From JBAYJS01 sp041664985 (GTDB taxonomy: Bacteria > Patescibacteriota > Patescibacteriia > Buchananbacterales > UBA6539): 39,057 nucleotides of DNA. Below, one piece after another: positions 24,788 through 32,482 of this stretch. Where the stretch lies: assembly GCA_041664985.1 (NCBI GenBank), contig JBAYJS010000006.1, positions 1-39,057 on the forward strand, read 5' to 3'. Made by a program: the position numbers and the translations under genes. How positions within the stretch are numbered: the stretch's first letter is position 1; the number at the start of each line of letters is the position of its first letter. The notes under the pieces are model-generated. The model had not been told where the DNA came from. It saw nothing but the letters and a program-made list of their open reading frames with translations, and did not search any database.

Positions 24788-26896
24788 ATGACAGAAAAAA
24801 TCAGCAAACTTAAATATTTCTTTGTCACTTTGGTACTTTGTTTGACTCTGATTTTTAATTTCTTGCAAGGCAGACATTTACTGGTTGGGCTAATCTTTGG
24901 CGGTTTTTATTTAATCTTTTACAGTTTTATTTTTAGTTCGCTTTTTATTGAAAAAAGAGGCTGGCAGCTGATTTTTGGCCTGCTTTTTTTATTAGCTTTA
25001 ATCGCCATTTTTGGCGCGGGCTGGATTTATCTTTATCAGTTTAACGATTATTTATTTATTCTTTTAATTTTAGTCATCCCGGGAGTTTTGATTATCCCCT
25101 ATTACCAAGTTGAAATTAAAGAAAAATTTTCCCTCAAGCGATTACTCAAAGGCTATTTGGATAAATTTACCGAACGACAGGAACCAAAAATTAATATTTT
25201 ATTGATTTTGATTTATCTGCTGCTTACCGGCAGCAGCTTTGGCTTGTTATTTTTAGGCCAAACCGACCAATCAATTCAAGCACCCTGGCAAGTGGTTAAT
25301 CGGGCATTTTTACCATTGTATTTTTTTGCCAGCGCTGTTTTGCTGGTTTATTTGCTTAGCTCATTTCGCACCAAATTGCCTTTGGCTTTAACCATGGTTC
25401 ATACTTTTTTAAGCTCTAGCGTCGCTTTGATTGTTTATAAAATCGGTTACGGTTTTGATCCGTTTATTCACCAAGCCACCGAAAAAATAATTGCCCAAAC
25501 CGGCACAATCAGCCCCAAGCCGCTTTATTACCTTGGCCAATACGCGATTGTGGTTTTTTTGAATAAACTAACTTTGATTGACATTTCTTTAATTGACCGA
25601 TTTTTAGTCCCGGTTTTATTTTCAGTTTTTTTGCCCACTATTACTTTTTTTGTTTTCAGCCATTGGTTGCGCAAAAATTACGCCCTGGCTTTGTCACTAA
25701 TAATTTTAGTCATTCCCTATTCCGGTTTTATCATGACAGCACCACAAAACCTGGCCAATTTACTTTTTATTATTACCATTTTACTTTCACTGCTTTATTT
25801 TCGCAATCTGCTCAGCGTCATTATCCTTTATCTTTTAACCGCAGCTGTTTTGGCCATTCACCCACTGGCCGGTTTGCCACTGTTAATCACGGTTTTTTTG
25901 CTTCACCTGTTTAAAGTTTTTTACAAAAGCTATAATCAATATCTCAGTTTGTATTTTTTCACTTCCCTGGTTTTTGTTTTCACTTTGCCTTTAGCGTTTT
26001 TGGCCAATGGTTCTGATTTGACATTAACTTGGCCGGATTTTACCAAAGCTGATTTTTTTTGGCTGGGGTGGGTGGATAAATTCGATTTGCCGTTAAACTT
26101 GGCTTATTTGTTTAATGCCAATAAAATATTTTTAGCCGGATTAGTTATTATCATCGGTCTGATTTATATCGGAAAAAACAAATTGCTCAAAAACAACGCC
26201 GGTTATTTAATCGCCGCTTTTATTATTTTTGCCAATTTCTTTTTGACTAAATATTTTATCAGCTTTCCGGCTTTACAAAATTACGACAAAGCTGATTTCG
26301 TCAAACGCCTTTTGATTTTAGCTTTTTATGTTTTATTGCCTTTCTTTTTACTTGGTCTTTATTGGCTGATAAAAACCTTTTGGAAAAACGACATTTACCA
26401 TAAAATATTTTTAGTTTTTGGTTTAGCCGGCGCCATGACTATTTCGCTTTATTTTTCTTATCCTCGCTTAAATCAGTACGAACCGGCGAAATTTTTCAGC
26501 CTGTCAGCAAGCGACATCAAAGCGGTTAATTTAATTGAACAAATCGGCACACCAAATCATATTGTTTTATCCAATCAAATGATTGGCGCTGCGGCAATTA
26601 AAGAATTTGGTTTTAAAAAGTATTACAATAATCAATTTTATTATTCAATGCCCATGGGTACCACGCAAACTTTTTACAGCTACTATTTGGAAATGGTTTA
26701 TCAGGGCGCAAAAAAAGAAACCATGCAAAAAGCCATGGCTGAAGCCCAAGTCGAAGAAAGCTATTTTGTCATCAATAAATACTGGGGCAATTTTGAAAAA
26801 ATCGTTGAATCAGCCACAGCATCGGCTGACCAAGTTTACAATATTGATAATGGAAAAATTTACATCTTCCAATACCTTAAAGACAAAGACTATTGA
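24788..26896 (+). CDS. Large polytopic membrane protein, GT-C-like
   Basis: The 702-residue protein has roughly fourteen or more hydrophobic segments up to residue 570 and a soluble tail (about 575-702) with AVNLIEQIGTPNHIVLSNQMIG. A loop with YGFDPFIHQATEKIIAQTG near 220 carries an acidic/His cluster where GT-C proteins place their catalytic loop. No family name is certain. It is a single gene; a -35 box for the next gene overlaps its TGA stop. Confidence 0.72.
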   Translation: MTEKISKLKYFFVTLVLCLTLIFNFLQGRHLLVGLIFGGFYLIFYSFIFSSLFIEKRGWQLIFGLLFLLALIAIFGAGWIYLYQFNDYLFILLILVIPGVLIIPYYQVEIKEKFSLKRLLKGYLDKFTERQEPKINILLILIYLLLTGSSFGLLFLGQTDQSIQAPWQVVNRAFLPLYFFASAVLLVYLLSSFRTKLPLALTMVHTFLSSSVALIVYKIGYGFDPFIHQATEKIIAQTGTISPKPLYYLGQYAIVVFLNKLTLIDISLIDRFLVPVLFSVFLPTITFFVFSHWLRKNYALALSLIILVIPYSGFIMTAPQNLANLLFIITILLSLLYFRNLLSVIILYLLTAAVLAIHPLAGLPLLITVFLLHLFKVFYKSYNQYLSLYFFTSLVFVFTLPLAFLANGSDLTLTWPDFTKADFFWLGWVDKFDLPLNLAYLFNANKIFLAGLVIIIGLIYIGKNKLLKNNAGYLIAAFIIFANFFLTKYFISFPALQNYDKADFVKRLLILAFYVLLPFFLLGLYWLIKTFWKNDIYHKIFLVFGLAGAMTISLYFSYPRLNQYEPAKFFSLSASDIKAVNLIEQIGTPNHIVLSNQMIGAAAIKEFGFKKYYNNQFYYSMPMGTTQTFYSYYLEMVYQGAKKETMQKAMAEAQVEESYFVINKYWGNFEKIVESATASADQVYNIDNGKIYIFQYLKDKDY

Positions 26897-26921
26897 CAAA
26901 TAAAAGTATTAATGATATAAT
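26893..26921 (+). promoter_or_regulatory. Perfect-consensus sigma-70 promoter
   Basis: TTGACA (26893-26898), a 17-base spacer and TATAAT (26916-26921) match the housekeeping consensus at all twelve positions. The promoter drives the small gene at 26958. The -35 box overlaps the stop of the preceding gene. Confidence 0.92.
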
Positions 26922-26957
26922 AAATAACCTGGTATACAACCAACGGAGGGAAATACC

Positions 26958-27266
26958 ATGGAAAAACAAGAAATCAGGCCAGCTGAGGACATAGTGGCCG
27001 AGTTGGCCGGGGTGGATTGCGCCGAACTGAGAGGTTTCTTTTCGGCCCTAATTGAGGCAATGGCAATGTACCAGGATTACGAGGTAATGCACGTGACAAG
27101 GCTCTGCCTTGCCGCTAGCGGCTCAATATCGGGCCCGGACCTCTATGATCGGCTCTGTGCCGAGTATCCAAGACCTGGCGGCTTTGACCAGGCAAAAGTC
27201 ATCAGCAGATGGACAATGACGATCTTGCCGATCGTCAACCTGCTAAAACGAGTCGGTCGAATCTGA
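26958..27266 (+). CDS. Small GC-rich orphan protein with strong Shine-Dalgarno
   Basis: I do not recognise this 102-residue soluble protein. It is helical and acidic at its start (EIRPAEDIVAELAGVDCAELRG), with three Cys spread over it and a basic end (LLKRVGRI). GGAGGG lies 7 bases before the ATG, a strong ribosome-binding site in a window where ordinary genes have none. Base composition and codons (CTG, CGG, GGC, GCC) are clearly GC-richer than the neighbours. It has its own consensus promoter and terminator. This suggests high, independent expression and possibly a different origin. Confidence 0.78.
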   Translation: MEKQEIRPAEDIVAELAGVDCAELRGFFSALIEAMAMYQDYEVMHVTRLCLAASGSISGPDLYDRLCAEYPRPGGFDQAKVISRWTMTILPIVNLLKRVGRI

Positions 27267-27277
27267 CTGACTCAACA

Positions 27278-27313
27278 ACCACCAATACCATTAAAGTCTT
27301 GGTGGTATTTTTT
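27278..27313 (+). terminator. Rho-independent terminator
   Basis: ACCACCA (27278-27284) pairs with TGGTGGT (27300-27306), followed by A and a T-run. It closes the small gene ending at 27266. Confidence 0.85.
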
Positions 27314-27330
27314 ATACTCAATTATTGGTC

Positions 27331-27359
27331 TTGACAAAATTTTATTGCTAAAATAAACT
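27331..27359 (+). promoter_or_regulatory. Sigma-70-like promoter
   Basis: TTGACA (27331-27336) is a perfect -35 box; 17 bases later TAAACT (27354-27359) is a 4/6 -10 box. The promoter serves the small Cys-containing gene at 27412, leaving a leader of about 45 bases. Confidence 0.7.
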
Positions 27360-27411
27360 TTAGGGTTCAAAATGAAGTTAACGGCAATGGTAAAACCGGG
27401 AGGGTCTACCA

Positions 27412-27621
27412 ATGAAGAAGGCTGTAACACCTACAGTATTGGGCGAGGCCGGTTGCCACATGGTACAAACCGTGCCGACAAGATTAGTGCTAGAAATTGC
27501 TCACCAACGCGCTAATTGCCAAGTGAGAGACTTCTGCACCGAAACCGCCTGCCCTGACTACCAAAACGGCGCTTGCCAAGTCCTGGCCAACGTCGCCGAA
27601 GAATTCCAAACCGTTCATTGA
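27412..27621 (+). CDS. Small Cys-containing GC-rich orphan protein
   Basis: The 69-residue protein has a Cys cluster in its second half (NCQVRDFCTETACPDYQNGAC, spacing C-x5-C-x4-C-x7-C) and one more Cys with His in GCHM. That could bind zinc or an iron-sulphur cluster, but no family is recognised. GGGAGGG lies 7 bases before the ATG. Like the gene at 26958 it is GC-richer than its surroundings and is a single gene with its own promoter and terminator. The pair are not similar in sequence. Confidence 0.75.
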   Translation: MKKAVTPTVLGEAGCHMVQTVPTRLVLEIAHQRANCQVRDFCTETACPDYQNGACQVLANVAEEFQTVH

Positions 27622-27924
27622 GCGGAAACGATCACTTAGACTACCCAGTCCTTGTGGTCGTCTTTTTTTATTAAAAAATACCATCAAGTATAAACAAGTG
27701 GTATCAGTCTTACAGTAGGTATCTTATTTTTTTCAAAAATTAATTTTGATAAAAAAGTTTAACTAAATTTAGGGGTTCGGGGTCGGCGCTTAGCGCCAAT
27801 TTAATCCAAATGAAATTCAATCAACGAGATAGCGGATCGCCGACCCCGAAACTTTTGGCTACTTTTGGTTACAAAAGTAGCTAAATTAAAAAGTTTATTT
27901 ATAATCACTAAAAACTTAAACTGA
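27622..27924. repeat. Structured non-coding stretch with two inverted repeats
   Basis: This 303-base gap holds, after the terminator, a 13-bp perfect inverted repeat at 27776-27788 and 27838-27850 enclosing 49 bases. The left arm overlaps a second local palindrome GGCGC-TTA-GCGCC (27785-27797), so two pairings compete. Eight bases on lies a 10-bp hairpin (27858-27867 with 27872-27881, loop GTTA). No ORF or T-run accompanies them. It could be a miniature mobile element or a structured RNA. Confidence 0.6.
27638..27670 (+). terminator. Rho-independent terminator
   Basis: AGACTACC (27638-27645) pairs with GGTCGTCT (27656-27663) with one mismatch and runs straight into T residues. It ends the small gene at 27621. 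Confidence 0.75.
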
Positions 27925-29094
27925 TTATAATAGATTCAAAAGTTGCTTGATATAATTAGCCACGGAAAAATTACGAACGGAAATAAAACAATTCTTTTTC
28001 AAAAGCTCAATACTTTCGGGATGATTTAAAAAGTGTTCCAAAACTTCAATTAAATTTTTCTCATTACCCGGCGCAAAAGTAAAACCGTTATAGTCATCTT
28101 TGACAATCTCTGAGACTCCCCCGATATCAGCGGCCAAAACCGGCACATTGGCCACCAGACTTTCATCGATTACTTTTGGCGAATTTTCATAGCAAAGCGA
28201 CGGCACAATTGTAAAATCGGCCTGACGGTAATAATCAACCAGGGCTTTTTGTTCCACCCGGCCGATAAATTTAAAGCGATCGTCCCCTTCAATTAGCTGT
28301 TTAACTTTTGTTTCTGTCGCGCCAGTACCGATGATTAAAAGCTGCCAATTTTGCGGTTTGACTTTTTTCAAAGCGTTAATCAAAAAAACAATGCCTTTAA
28401 AACCTTCCAGCTGACCGACAAAAAGTAAGGTCAATTTTCCATCGGCTTTGGCGGTTGGCTCGATTTTATCAACTTTTTTGAAAACAATCGGATTAGGCAT
28501 GATCATTTTTTTTGATTCATAAAAAAATCCTCGCGCCTGATAATAGCCCATCAGCCAGCGTGAAGGCGAAATTACCACCTCTGGATTGCCAAAAAGCCGT
28601 TTAACGGTTTTTTCGTAGACTTTATCTAAAATCAAAAACGGTTTTTCTTGGCCATACAAAATCAAGCCTGAAGGCCGCGACAGCTGAACATCGTGAACCG
28701 TATGGAAATGTTTGATACCGGATTTTTTAATGGCTTGGGGAATCAAATAGCCCAACCCTTTTAAATTGTGAGTCATCACCACTGCCGGTTTTTCTTTAGC
28801 CAAAATATTTTTTACTTTAAAATAACTGCTAAAATTAAAAACATCCAACGGATGCCAAATATATCTAAGCCAAACCGGCTTTTTATTAATATCCAAAAAA
28901 TTAAAAACATTAAACGGCTTAATCCGATAGATTGTCAGTTTGCCTTCACGCGTCACGCTATCATTTCTGCCAATCGTAATCAAAACCACCTCGTGGTTTT
29001 CTTTGACCATTTCCCGGACCAAAAGCTCAACTACCACTTCGGCTCCGCCCCGCGTATATGGCTGATATAGGCTATGTATTAGACAAATTTTCAT
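27925..29094 (-). CDS. GT4-family glycosyltransferase
   Basis: I start at the ATG at 29094 (389 residues, MKICLIHSLYQPYTRGGAEVVVELL), since the family begins there and the frame's earlier start is in non-homologous sequence. The GT-B fold shows a Gly-rich N-terminal loop, LLFVGQLEGFKGIVFLI, and CYENSPKVIDESLVANVPVLAADIGG, the acceptor/donor Glu motif of GT4. It probably adds a nucleotide-sugar-derived residue to an envelope glycan on the cytoplasmic side. It is a single gene on this strand, facing away from the gene at 29148. Confidence 0.9.
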   Translation of the reverse strand: MKICLIHSLYQPYTRGGAEVVVELLVREMVKENHEVVLITIGRNDSVTREGKLTIYRIKPFNVFNFLDINKKPVWLRYIWHPLDVFNFSSYFKVKNILAKEKPAVVMTHNLKGLGYLIPQAIKKSGIKHFHTVHDVQLSRPSGLILYGQEKPFLILDKVYEKTVKRLFGNPEVVISPSRWLMGYYQARGFFYESKKMIMPNPIVFKKVDKIEPTAKADGKLTLLFVGQLEGFKGIVFLINALKKVKPQNWQLLIIGTGATETKVKQLIEGDDRFKFIGRVEQKALVDYYRQADFTIVPSLCYENSPKVIDESLVANVPVLAADIGGVSEIVKDDYNGFTFAPGNEKNLIEVLEHFLNHPESIELLKKNCFISVRNFSVANYIKQLLNLL

Positions 29095-29147
29095 ATCATT
29101 TATATAATTATGGTAGTATAATTTGGCTAAAAAATCAATGAGCACTT

Positions 29148-29483
29148 ATGAAAAAACTTCGAATTTATGTTTGCGGTCCCATTACAGATACTGACGAGAG
29201 CATAGTCAAAAATAATATTGAAACTGCCAGAAAAATTGGTGAAAAAATTTTAAAACTGGGCCACTTACCATATGTGCCTCATACTCATTTTAATGGCTGG
29301 AATTTAGATATGTTTGTTGCTTATGATTTATTCCAAGCTCATGGCGAAGATATGATTGAACAGTGGGCGGATGCAATTTTTTTTATTGCCCCAAGCAACG
29401 GGGCTAATTTAGAGAGAGAAAAAGCTGAAAGTTTAGGATTAAAAATTTTTACTAGTCTAGAAGAACTAGAATCACTACAGTAG
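29148..29483 (+). CDS. Nucleoside 2-deoxyribosyltransferase-like protein
   Basis: The 111-residue protein has RIYVCGPITDTD at its start, GHLPYVPHTHFNGW, a central Glu-containing helix, and QWADAIFFIAPSNGANLEREKAESLGLKIF. This is the pattern of nucleoside deoxyribosyltransferase/DUF4406 proteins. They cleave or exchange the N-glycosidic bond of nucleotides. TATAAT at 29117-29122 lies 25 bases before the ATG. Confidence 0.82.
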   Translation: MKKLRIYVCGPITDTDESIVKNNIETARKIGEKILKLGHLPYVPHTHFNGWNLDMFVAYDLFQAHGEDMIEQWADAIFFIAPSNGANLEREKAESLGLKIFTSLEELESLQ

Positions 29484-29497
29484 AATAAATAAAAAAT

Positions 29498-29749
29498 ATG
29501 CTGGCAACAATTTTTGGCGTCATCGCGGGAATTCTAACCTCAATCAGATTAATCCCCCAAACCTACCGCAGTTTAAAAACAAAAAAGACTCACGATCTGT
29601 CTTTATATTTTGTAATCATTTTACTATTCCAAGCGATTTTTTTAATTCTATACGGCTTTGAAAAACCCGATCGGCTAATAGTTTTTATGAATATTTTACC
29701 CTTGGTTTGCTCCGGAGTTTTACTTTATCTCAAAATAAAATACAAATAA
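29498..29749 (+). CDS. SemiSWEET-type PQ-loop sugar transporter
   Basis: The 83-residue, three-helix membrane protein contains the PQ-loop IPQTYRSLKTKKTHDLS after its first segment. Size and layout are those of bacterial SemiSWEETs, which dimerise to form a sugar uniporter. It follows the deoxyribosyltransferase-like gene by 14 bases. Confidence 0.87.
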   Translation: MLATIFGVIAGILTSIRLIPQTYRSLKTKKTHDLSLYFVIILLFQAIFLILYGFEKPDRLIVFMNILPLVCSGVLLYLKIKYK

Positions 29750-29764
29750 TAATTTTAAAAAATC

Positions 29765-29787
29765 AACCGCTTTATAGGCGGTTTTTA
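29765..29787. terminator. Terminator between convergent genes
   Basis: AACCGC (29765-29770) pairs with GCGGTT (29778-29783) and continues into T residues on plus. The A-run on its left lets it also serve the VanZ gene on minus. Confidence 0.75.
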
Positions 29788-29812
29788 TTATTTTAAACCT
29801 TAAAAAATAAAA

Positions 29813-30178
29813 TCAATTTCTTTTCTCGATTAATTTCAACATTACAAATCCTAAAATCCCCAAACTATCAATACCAACATCAACTGGACTGGCCACTCGA
29901 TTGGCAATAAAACTTTGATGATATTCATCAAATACCGCTGATAAAAAAGTTAGAATCAATACCAAAAATAATTTCTTTTTCAAAGACACCTTGTTTTTGG
30001 ACAAAGCATTAAAAAATAAATAAGCTAAAACAAAAAATTCAGCCATGTGGGCAATTTTGCGAAAAATCAAATCCCAAAGCGGCTCAAATTCAGATTTTAA
30101 ATTCGGTTGGTTGGAAAAATAAAAAATTACGGCCAACCAGGCAATAACGGCAAGCCAATTGATAACTTTTTTAGACAT
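29813..30178 (-). CDS. VanZ-family membrane protein
   Basis: The 121-residue protein has four membrane segments and the VanZ signatures IFYFSNQP, RKIAHMAEFFVLAYL and SAVFDEYHQSFIANRVASPVDVGIDSLG. The family is linked to teicoplanin resistance in enterococci, but most members are uncharacterised envelope proteins. A structured 114-base leader separates it from the glycosyltransferase upstream. Confidence 0.88.
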   Translation of the reverse strand: MSKKVINWLAVIAWLAVIFYFSNQPNLKSEFEPLWDLIFRKIAHMAEFFVLAYLFFNALSKNKVSLKKKLFLVLILTFLSAVFDEYHQSFIANRVASPVDVGIDSLGILGFVMLKLIEKRN

Positions 30179-30198
30179 AAATTATAAATTTCAAAATC

Positions 30199-30282
30199 TA
30201 AATATCAAATCAATGACCAAGTTTAAAATCCAAAACTACTTTGCTATTGGGATTTTAGATTTCATTTGACATTTGATATTTA
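30199..30282. repeat. Nested inverted repeat upstream of the VanZ gene
   Basis: TAAATATCAAAT (30199-30210) pairs perfectly with ATTTGATATTTA (30271-30282), and inside it TAAAATCC (30224-30231) pairs with GGATTTTA (30250-30257). The AT-rich 84-base structure lies between the GT4 stop and the VanZ start on minus. Confidence 0.6.
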
Positions 30283-30292
30283 AACTTTGGCA

Positions 30293-31447
30293 TTATTTCC
30301 TTAGGTTTTGATACAATTCATCCAACTGCCTGCCTATCATTTGCCAATCATATTTTTCTTCAACCTTTTTTCGACCAACCAAACCAAATTGCGTTCCCAC
30401 CGCCGGATTAACCAATAAATAATTTATTTTAGTGGCCAAATCATCGGCATTTTTTATTTCTGCCAGCAAACCGTCAACGCCATTTTCAATCACGCTGCGC
30501 ACGCCCGCCAAATTGGACGCTACCACCGGCTTGGCGCAAGACATACCTTCAACCAAAGTTAAACCAAAAGCTTCTGATTTATCAACCGAAGGTAAAACGA
30601 CCACATCGGCTAAATTATAATATTTGGGTAAATCAGTATTTGGCACATAACCGGTAAAAACAGTTTTCAAATCAATCATTAATTGGCTGGCTAAATCAAA
30701 ATATTGCTGGCTTAGCTCCCCGGCTCCGACAATTAACAACTGCCAATTATAAGGCGCCTGGCGCAATCGGCTCATTGCTTCAATTAAATACTCAACTCCC
30801 TTGAAATAATGGGCTTTATCCAAACCGCCGACAAACAAAACAATTTTATCGTCAGCGGCAATTTGGTGGCGATTTAAAAATTCTTGGTCTTTGGGCTGGG
30901 GTAAAAAATTATGGCTGTCAACACCGTTTGGCACTTCGACAAATTTCTGCGGCTGTTTGGCAATCAACTTGGCCAGATTGGAATTATTGCCGTAATCTAA
31001 AGAAGTTAAAATAACTTTATCGGCCATTTTAACCATTCTTTCCAATAAAAAAGTTTTATGAAATTTAAAAATTAATTTGGCCACGCCCTGACCGATAACA
31101 TCCATATGATAATGCAAAACGATTTTTACGCCTTTCTTTTTAAATTTTTTTTGCCAAAGCCAAATTACTTCGGCCCCGCCAAAAAAAGGATAATGCAGAT
31201 GAATAATTTCAAAACCCAAAAGCGGTTTTTTCAAAGCCGGGACAAACGCGGCATTCCCATATTTAAAAAGCGGCTGGAGGCGTTTAATTTTTAAATCGGT
31301 AATTTCTTCTTTTAACTCTTGGTAATGAGGTGTAAACACAGTTACGTCATGACCAAGTTTAACCAGCTCTTTGGCGTTAAAAGCGGCAACATTACCAATA
31401 CCGCCGGCATACGGCGGAAAAGTGGGAGTAACAATAGCAATTTTCAT
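30293..31447 (-). CDS. GT4-family glycosyltransferase
   Basis: The 384-residue GT-B enzyme starts MKIAIVTPTFPPYAGGIGNVAAF, with the Gly-rich sugar-binding loop. It has VEVPNGVDSHNF, VLFVGGLDKAHYFKGVEYLIEA and KSEAFGLTLVEGMSCAKPVVAS with the conserved E-x7-E. It probably acts in envelope glycan assembly. It differs clearly from the GT4 at 27925 (GGVDK versus GQLEG donor loops), so the two likely use different donors. A TATAAA box lies 3 bases before the ATG (31456-31451), suggesting a very short leader. Confidence 0.92.
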   Translation of the reverse strand: MKIAIVTPTFPPYAGGIGNVAAFNAKELVKLGHDVTVFTPHYQELKEEITDLKIKRLQPLFKYGNAAFVPALKKPLLGFEIIHLHYPFFGGAEVIWLWQKKFKKKGVKIVLHYHMDVIGQGVAKLIFKFHKTFLLERMVKMADKVILTSLDYGNNSNLAKLIAKQPQKFVEVPNGVDSHNFLPQPKDQEFLNRHQIAADDKIVLFVGGLDKAHYFKGVEYLIEAMSRLRQAPYNWQLLIVGAGELSQQYFDLASQLMIDLKTVFTGYVPNTDLPKYYNLADVVVLPSVDKSEAFGLTLVEGMSCAKPVVASNLAGVRSVIENGVDGLLAEIKNADDLATKINYLLVNPAVGTQFGLVGRKKVEEKYDWQMIGRQLDELYQNLRK

Positions 31448-31500
31448 AAATTTATACTTATAATTTTAACTGATTTAGACCAAAAAAACAAGAATTTTTT

Positions 31501-31541
31501 GTAAAAAAAGAGTCTTGCCGCTGCAAAAGCTTGGGCAAGAC
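31501..31541 (-). terminator. Rho-independent terminator after the SD-led gene pair
   Basis: On minus, GTCTTGCC (31541-31534) pairs with GGCAAGAC (31519-31512) and is followed by a T-run (31509-31502). It lies 14 bases after the stop at 31555. Confidence 0.88.
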
Positions 31542-31554
31542 CGACAAGGTGCAA

Positions 31555-31953
31555 TTACGCCATGTCCGGCTGGAGGTTGGGTATTTCAACCACAACGGGC
31601 TTGGAATACCAAGGCGCAACCGGCTTCAGGTGCTGTTTGACAAAGTCCGAAAGATCGGGCAGATTCCTGATCCCCGACCAGGTCATAACCCCGATACCAG
31701 CGTCAGTAAAGTTCTCGACTTCTTCGCCCCGAAGGCATAAATCATTCGACACGCTTGGGCAGCTCAATTCCCACCGGTCGTCCCAGTAGATAAAGAAGTG
31801 CCCAAAAGCCAGAATTTCGTCTTTTTCGGCCTGTTCTTCGACTGCCACCACTCCGACCGCCAACTGCCACATCCGCAAAGCCGTCCGGCCACTCAGGAGC
31901 CTTAACTCCCGAACCTGATTCAGAAAACTCGGTTGGTCTTCAGGAATTTTCAT
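31555..31953 (-). CDS. GC-rich orphan protein, second of a tandem paralogous pair
   Basis: I choose the second of two adjacent ATGs (31953; 132 residues, MKIPEDQPSFLNQVREL), because the GGGAGGA ribosome site then sits 5 bases away instead of 2. It aligns with the next gene upstream: ALRMWQLAVGVVAVEEQAE and DDRWELSCPS match ALEIWFLGVGIVAVYQANE and DKSWYQLLPG, and both end near VKQHLKPVAPW / AKQYLQPAIW. No family is recognised. It is GC-rich relative to its neighbours. The SD overlaps the upstream stop, so the two are translated together. Confidence 0.76.
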   Translation of the reverse strand: MKIPEDQPSFLNQVRELRLLSGRTALRMWQLAVGVVAVEEQAEKDEILAFGHFFIYWDDRWELSCPSVSNDLCLRGEEVENFTDAGIGVMTWSGIRNLPDLSDFVKQHLKPVAPWYSKPVVVEIPNLQPDMA

Positions 31954-31963
31954 CATGTCCTCC

Positions 31964-32323
31964 CTATTCTGCCGGGTTTGACCACTGATCTTTCCAGATC
32001 GCCGGCTGCAAATACTGCTTGGCAAAGTCAAGCAGCTGCTCAACCTGGTCAGTCTGACCCGGATTCAGCAAACCAACGCCGACAATGGCAAAAGCCGCAT
32101 CGGCAATCACTACTTCTTCTGAGCCGGGCAGAAGCTGGTACCAGGACTTGTCGTAGTAAATAACAAACCGCGTCTCATCTTCCTCGTTTGCCTGGTAGAC
32201 GGCGACGATACCAACACCCAAAAACCAAATTTCCAGGGCCGGCTTTTGGGCTCGCTTTAACAGTTCCTCTATTTTGGCGCCAAAAATCGTGGCCAGATCC
32301 TTCGGGTTCGCAATTGTACTCAT
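31964..32323 (-). CDS. GC-rich orphan protein, first of a tandem paralogous pair
   Basis: The 119-residue protein starts MSTIANPKDLATIFGAKIEELL after AAGGAG placed 7 bases before the ATG. Its core (about 33-110) shares order and many residues with the next gene, as described there, so the pair arose by duplication. Predicted content is alternating strands and helices with no membrane segment. The function is unknown. TTGACA occurs on minus at 32417-32412, but the matching -10 is poor. Confidence 0.76.
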   Translation of the reverse strand: MSTIANPKDLATIFGAKIEELLKRAQKPALEIWFLGVGIVAVYQANEEDETRFVIYYDKSWYQLLPGSEEVVIADAAFAIVGVGLLNPGQTDQVEQLLDFAKQYLQPAIWKDQWSNPAE

Positions 32324-32482
32324 CCAGTTTCTCCTTATTCATTCGTTCCCAGCGTTTCGAGCTCAATTTGAATTGGCAAATCACTAGAATCTTTCCAGAA
32401 AATAAGGATTTTGTCAATTGCCAGGTTTGAGATTTTAGGCTAAAATTAAGATATCTTAAATAATTTAATAAACTTAAAATTT

